Shown here: piece by piece, positions 63,462 to 64,000 of the stretch
Numbering within the stretch: the first letter of the stretch is position 1
Layout: each line of letters opens with the position of its first letter
Source of the DNA: Haloferula sp. BvORR071
GTDB lineage: Bacteria > Verrucomicrobiota > Verrucomicrobiia > Verrucomicrobiales > Akkermansiaceae
Length of the DNA stretch: 64,000 nt
NCBI RefSeq assembly: GCF_000739615.1
Contig: NZ_BATP01000004.1
Span: 108,887 to 172,886 of the forward strand
Reading direction: 5' to 3'
Translations under genes and position numbers: made by a program
The notes under the pieces: generated by a model
Database searches by the model: none
What the model was told of the DNA's origin: nothing
Seen by the model: the letters and a program-made list of their open reading frames with translations, nothing else

Positions 63462-63908
63462 ATGCCATCGACCCACCTTTCTCTGAATTTCCACGTTGTC
63501 TTCAGCACGAAAGACCGAGAGCCCTCCATCGCTCCCGAGTGGCGATCCCGCCTTCACGCTTACATGGGCGGCGTGGTGACGAATCTCGGCGGAACACCCG
63601 TGGCAATTGGCGGCATTGCCGATCATGTGCATCTTCTTCTCGGCCTCCCCGCGACCTGTGCTCTTTCCGACGTGGTCCGCTCACTCAAAGCAAACTCTTC
63701 CCGCTGGGTTCACGATGAGATCCGCTTGGCGAGATTCATGTGGCAGGAGGGCTATGGTGCCTTCACCGTTAGCCCGTCGCAATGTCGGACGATCATCGAA
63801 TACATCGCGAACCAGGAAGAGCATCACCGGACGCGAAGCTTCCAAGAGGAGTATCTCGCTTTCCTCAAGAAATGCGGCATCTCCTTTGATGAACGCTTTC
63901 TCTGGTAG
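63462..63908 (+). mobile_element. REP-associated tyrosine transposase (IS200/IS605 Y1 type)
   Basis: 148 residues from the ATG at 63462; a GTG at 63420 would add 14 residues. Single-domain HUH enzyme with the divalent-metal motif H55-V-H57 in DHVHLLL and the nucleophile Tyr114 in RTIIEYIANQEEHH. Full length with no frameshift, so probably active. Framed by REP palindromes on both sides. Such proteins cut and rejoin single-stranded REP DNA and are usually maintained as resident genes, not as free insertion sequences. Confidence 0.9.
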
Positions 63909-63918
63909 GCTCCGTGTC

Positions 63919-64000
63919 GCCCCTCCCGGGGCTCCTTGAATCGATGCTATCCCCACCGGTGGCTTACGCCACCGGCTAATTTCGGGTCGCACCTCCGGCG
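63919..64000. repeat. Right REP palindromes of the transposase unit
   Basis: GCCCC/GGGGC (63919-63932) and CCGGTGGC/GCCACCGG around TTAC (63956-63975), then TTTCGGGTCGCACCTCCGG to the window end. Read on the reverse strand, this matches the left REP (GCGACCCGAAAT, then AGCCGGTGGCG) with only small differences. The element continues past the window. Confidence 0.85.

Noticed and set aside
1..64000. CRISPR array, prophage, integron or integrative element
   Set aside because: No regularly spaced repeats, cas, integrase, phage structural or conjugation genes were seen.

Overview
The window looks like chromosomal DNA of a Verrucomicrobiota bacterium, most likely Verrucomicrobiales near Luteolibacter or Haloferula. 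This is inferred from protein content, not from a marker gene. The DNA is GC-rich. It carries planctomycete-type cytochrome c (DUF1549/DUF1553) and DUF1501 proteins, a sulfatase, DUF1080 proteins, a very large autotransporter-repeat protein, and giant secreted proteins built from Ig-like, lectin-like and C-terminal beta modules. Many starts are GTG or TTG, clear Shine-Dalgarno sequences are few, and several operons use 4-base stop/start overlaps. No prophage, CRISPR array or integrative element was seen. The only mobile-type gene is a REP-associated tyrosine transposase at the right edge.

Left part (1-8600): the 3' end of a secreted PA14-like protein, an SDR dehydrogenase coupled to a small membrane protein, a DUF6941-like protein, then a tight reverse-strand operon nadC - birA - penicillin-binding protein 2. 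A secreted sulfatase and a YjbQ protein follow.

8700-18200 is a polysaccharide/sugar region. It holds a giant Ig/lectin surface protein, two exported xylose-isomerase-like (sugar phosphate isomerase/epimerase) proteins flanking a double DUF1080 protein (probably 3-keto-sugar breakdown), and a convergent exported GH32 fructanase.

18200-29900 is mixed housekeeping: tcdA, an SDR, DUF3616, tRNA-Asp, fabD, glycerate kinase, a BSP-type metallopeptidase, DUF4291, two members of a zinc-ribbon membrane protein family, and an ECF sigma factor with a C-terminal membrane segment. The reading frame of that sigma factor appears to be broken from a downstream alpha-repeat protein.

29900-47000: a reverse operon of IclR regulator, PSCyt1/PSD1 cytochrome and DUF1501; an AEC permease divergent from an outer-membrane porin; corA; a large GSDH-type sugar dehydrogenase with lectin-like domains; DoxX-LtrA; GNAT; an SHD1-domain esterase; and a third zinc-ribbon paralogue.

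47100-64000: a 1324-residue GH78 rhamnosidase with a triplicated insert, a GH75-like protein, a free-methionine-sulfoxide reductase, a 1249-residue autotransporter-repeat protein, an ArsR-SRPBCC pair with a palindromic operator over the ArsR start codon, dnaX-ybaB, an endonuclease/exonuclease/phosphatase-family protein, polX, and a REP transposase framed by inverted REP palindromes.

Taken together this is a carbohydrate-degrading heterotroph (fructan, rhamnoside, sulfated glycan, possibly chitosan). The strongest candidates for undescribed biology are the split sigma-membrane-repeat locus, the three zinc-ribbon membrane paralogues, the IclR-led cytochrome operon, and a GTTAGA element that recurs about 45-70 bases ahead of several genes. 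Domain assignments come from reading motifs by eye; no database search was possible.
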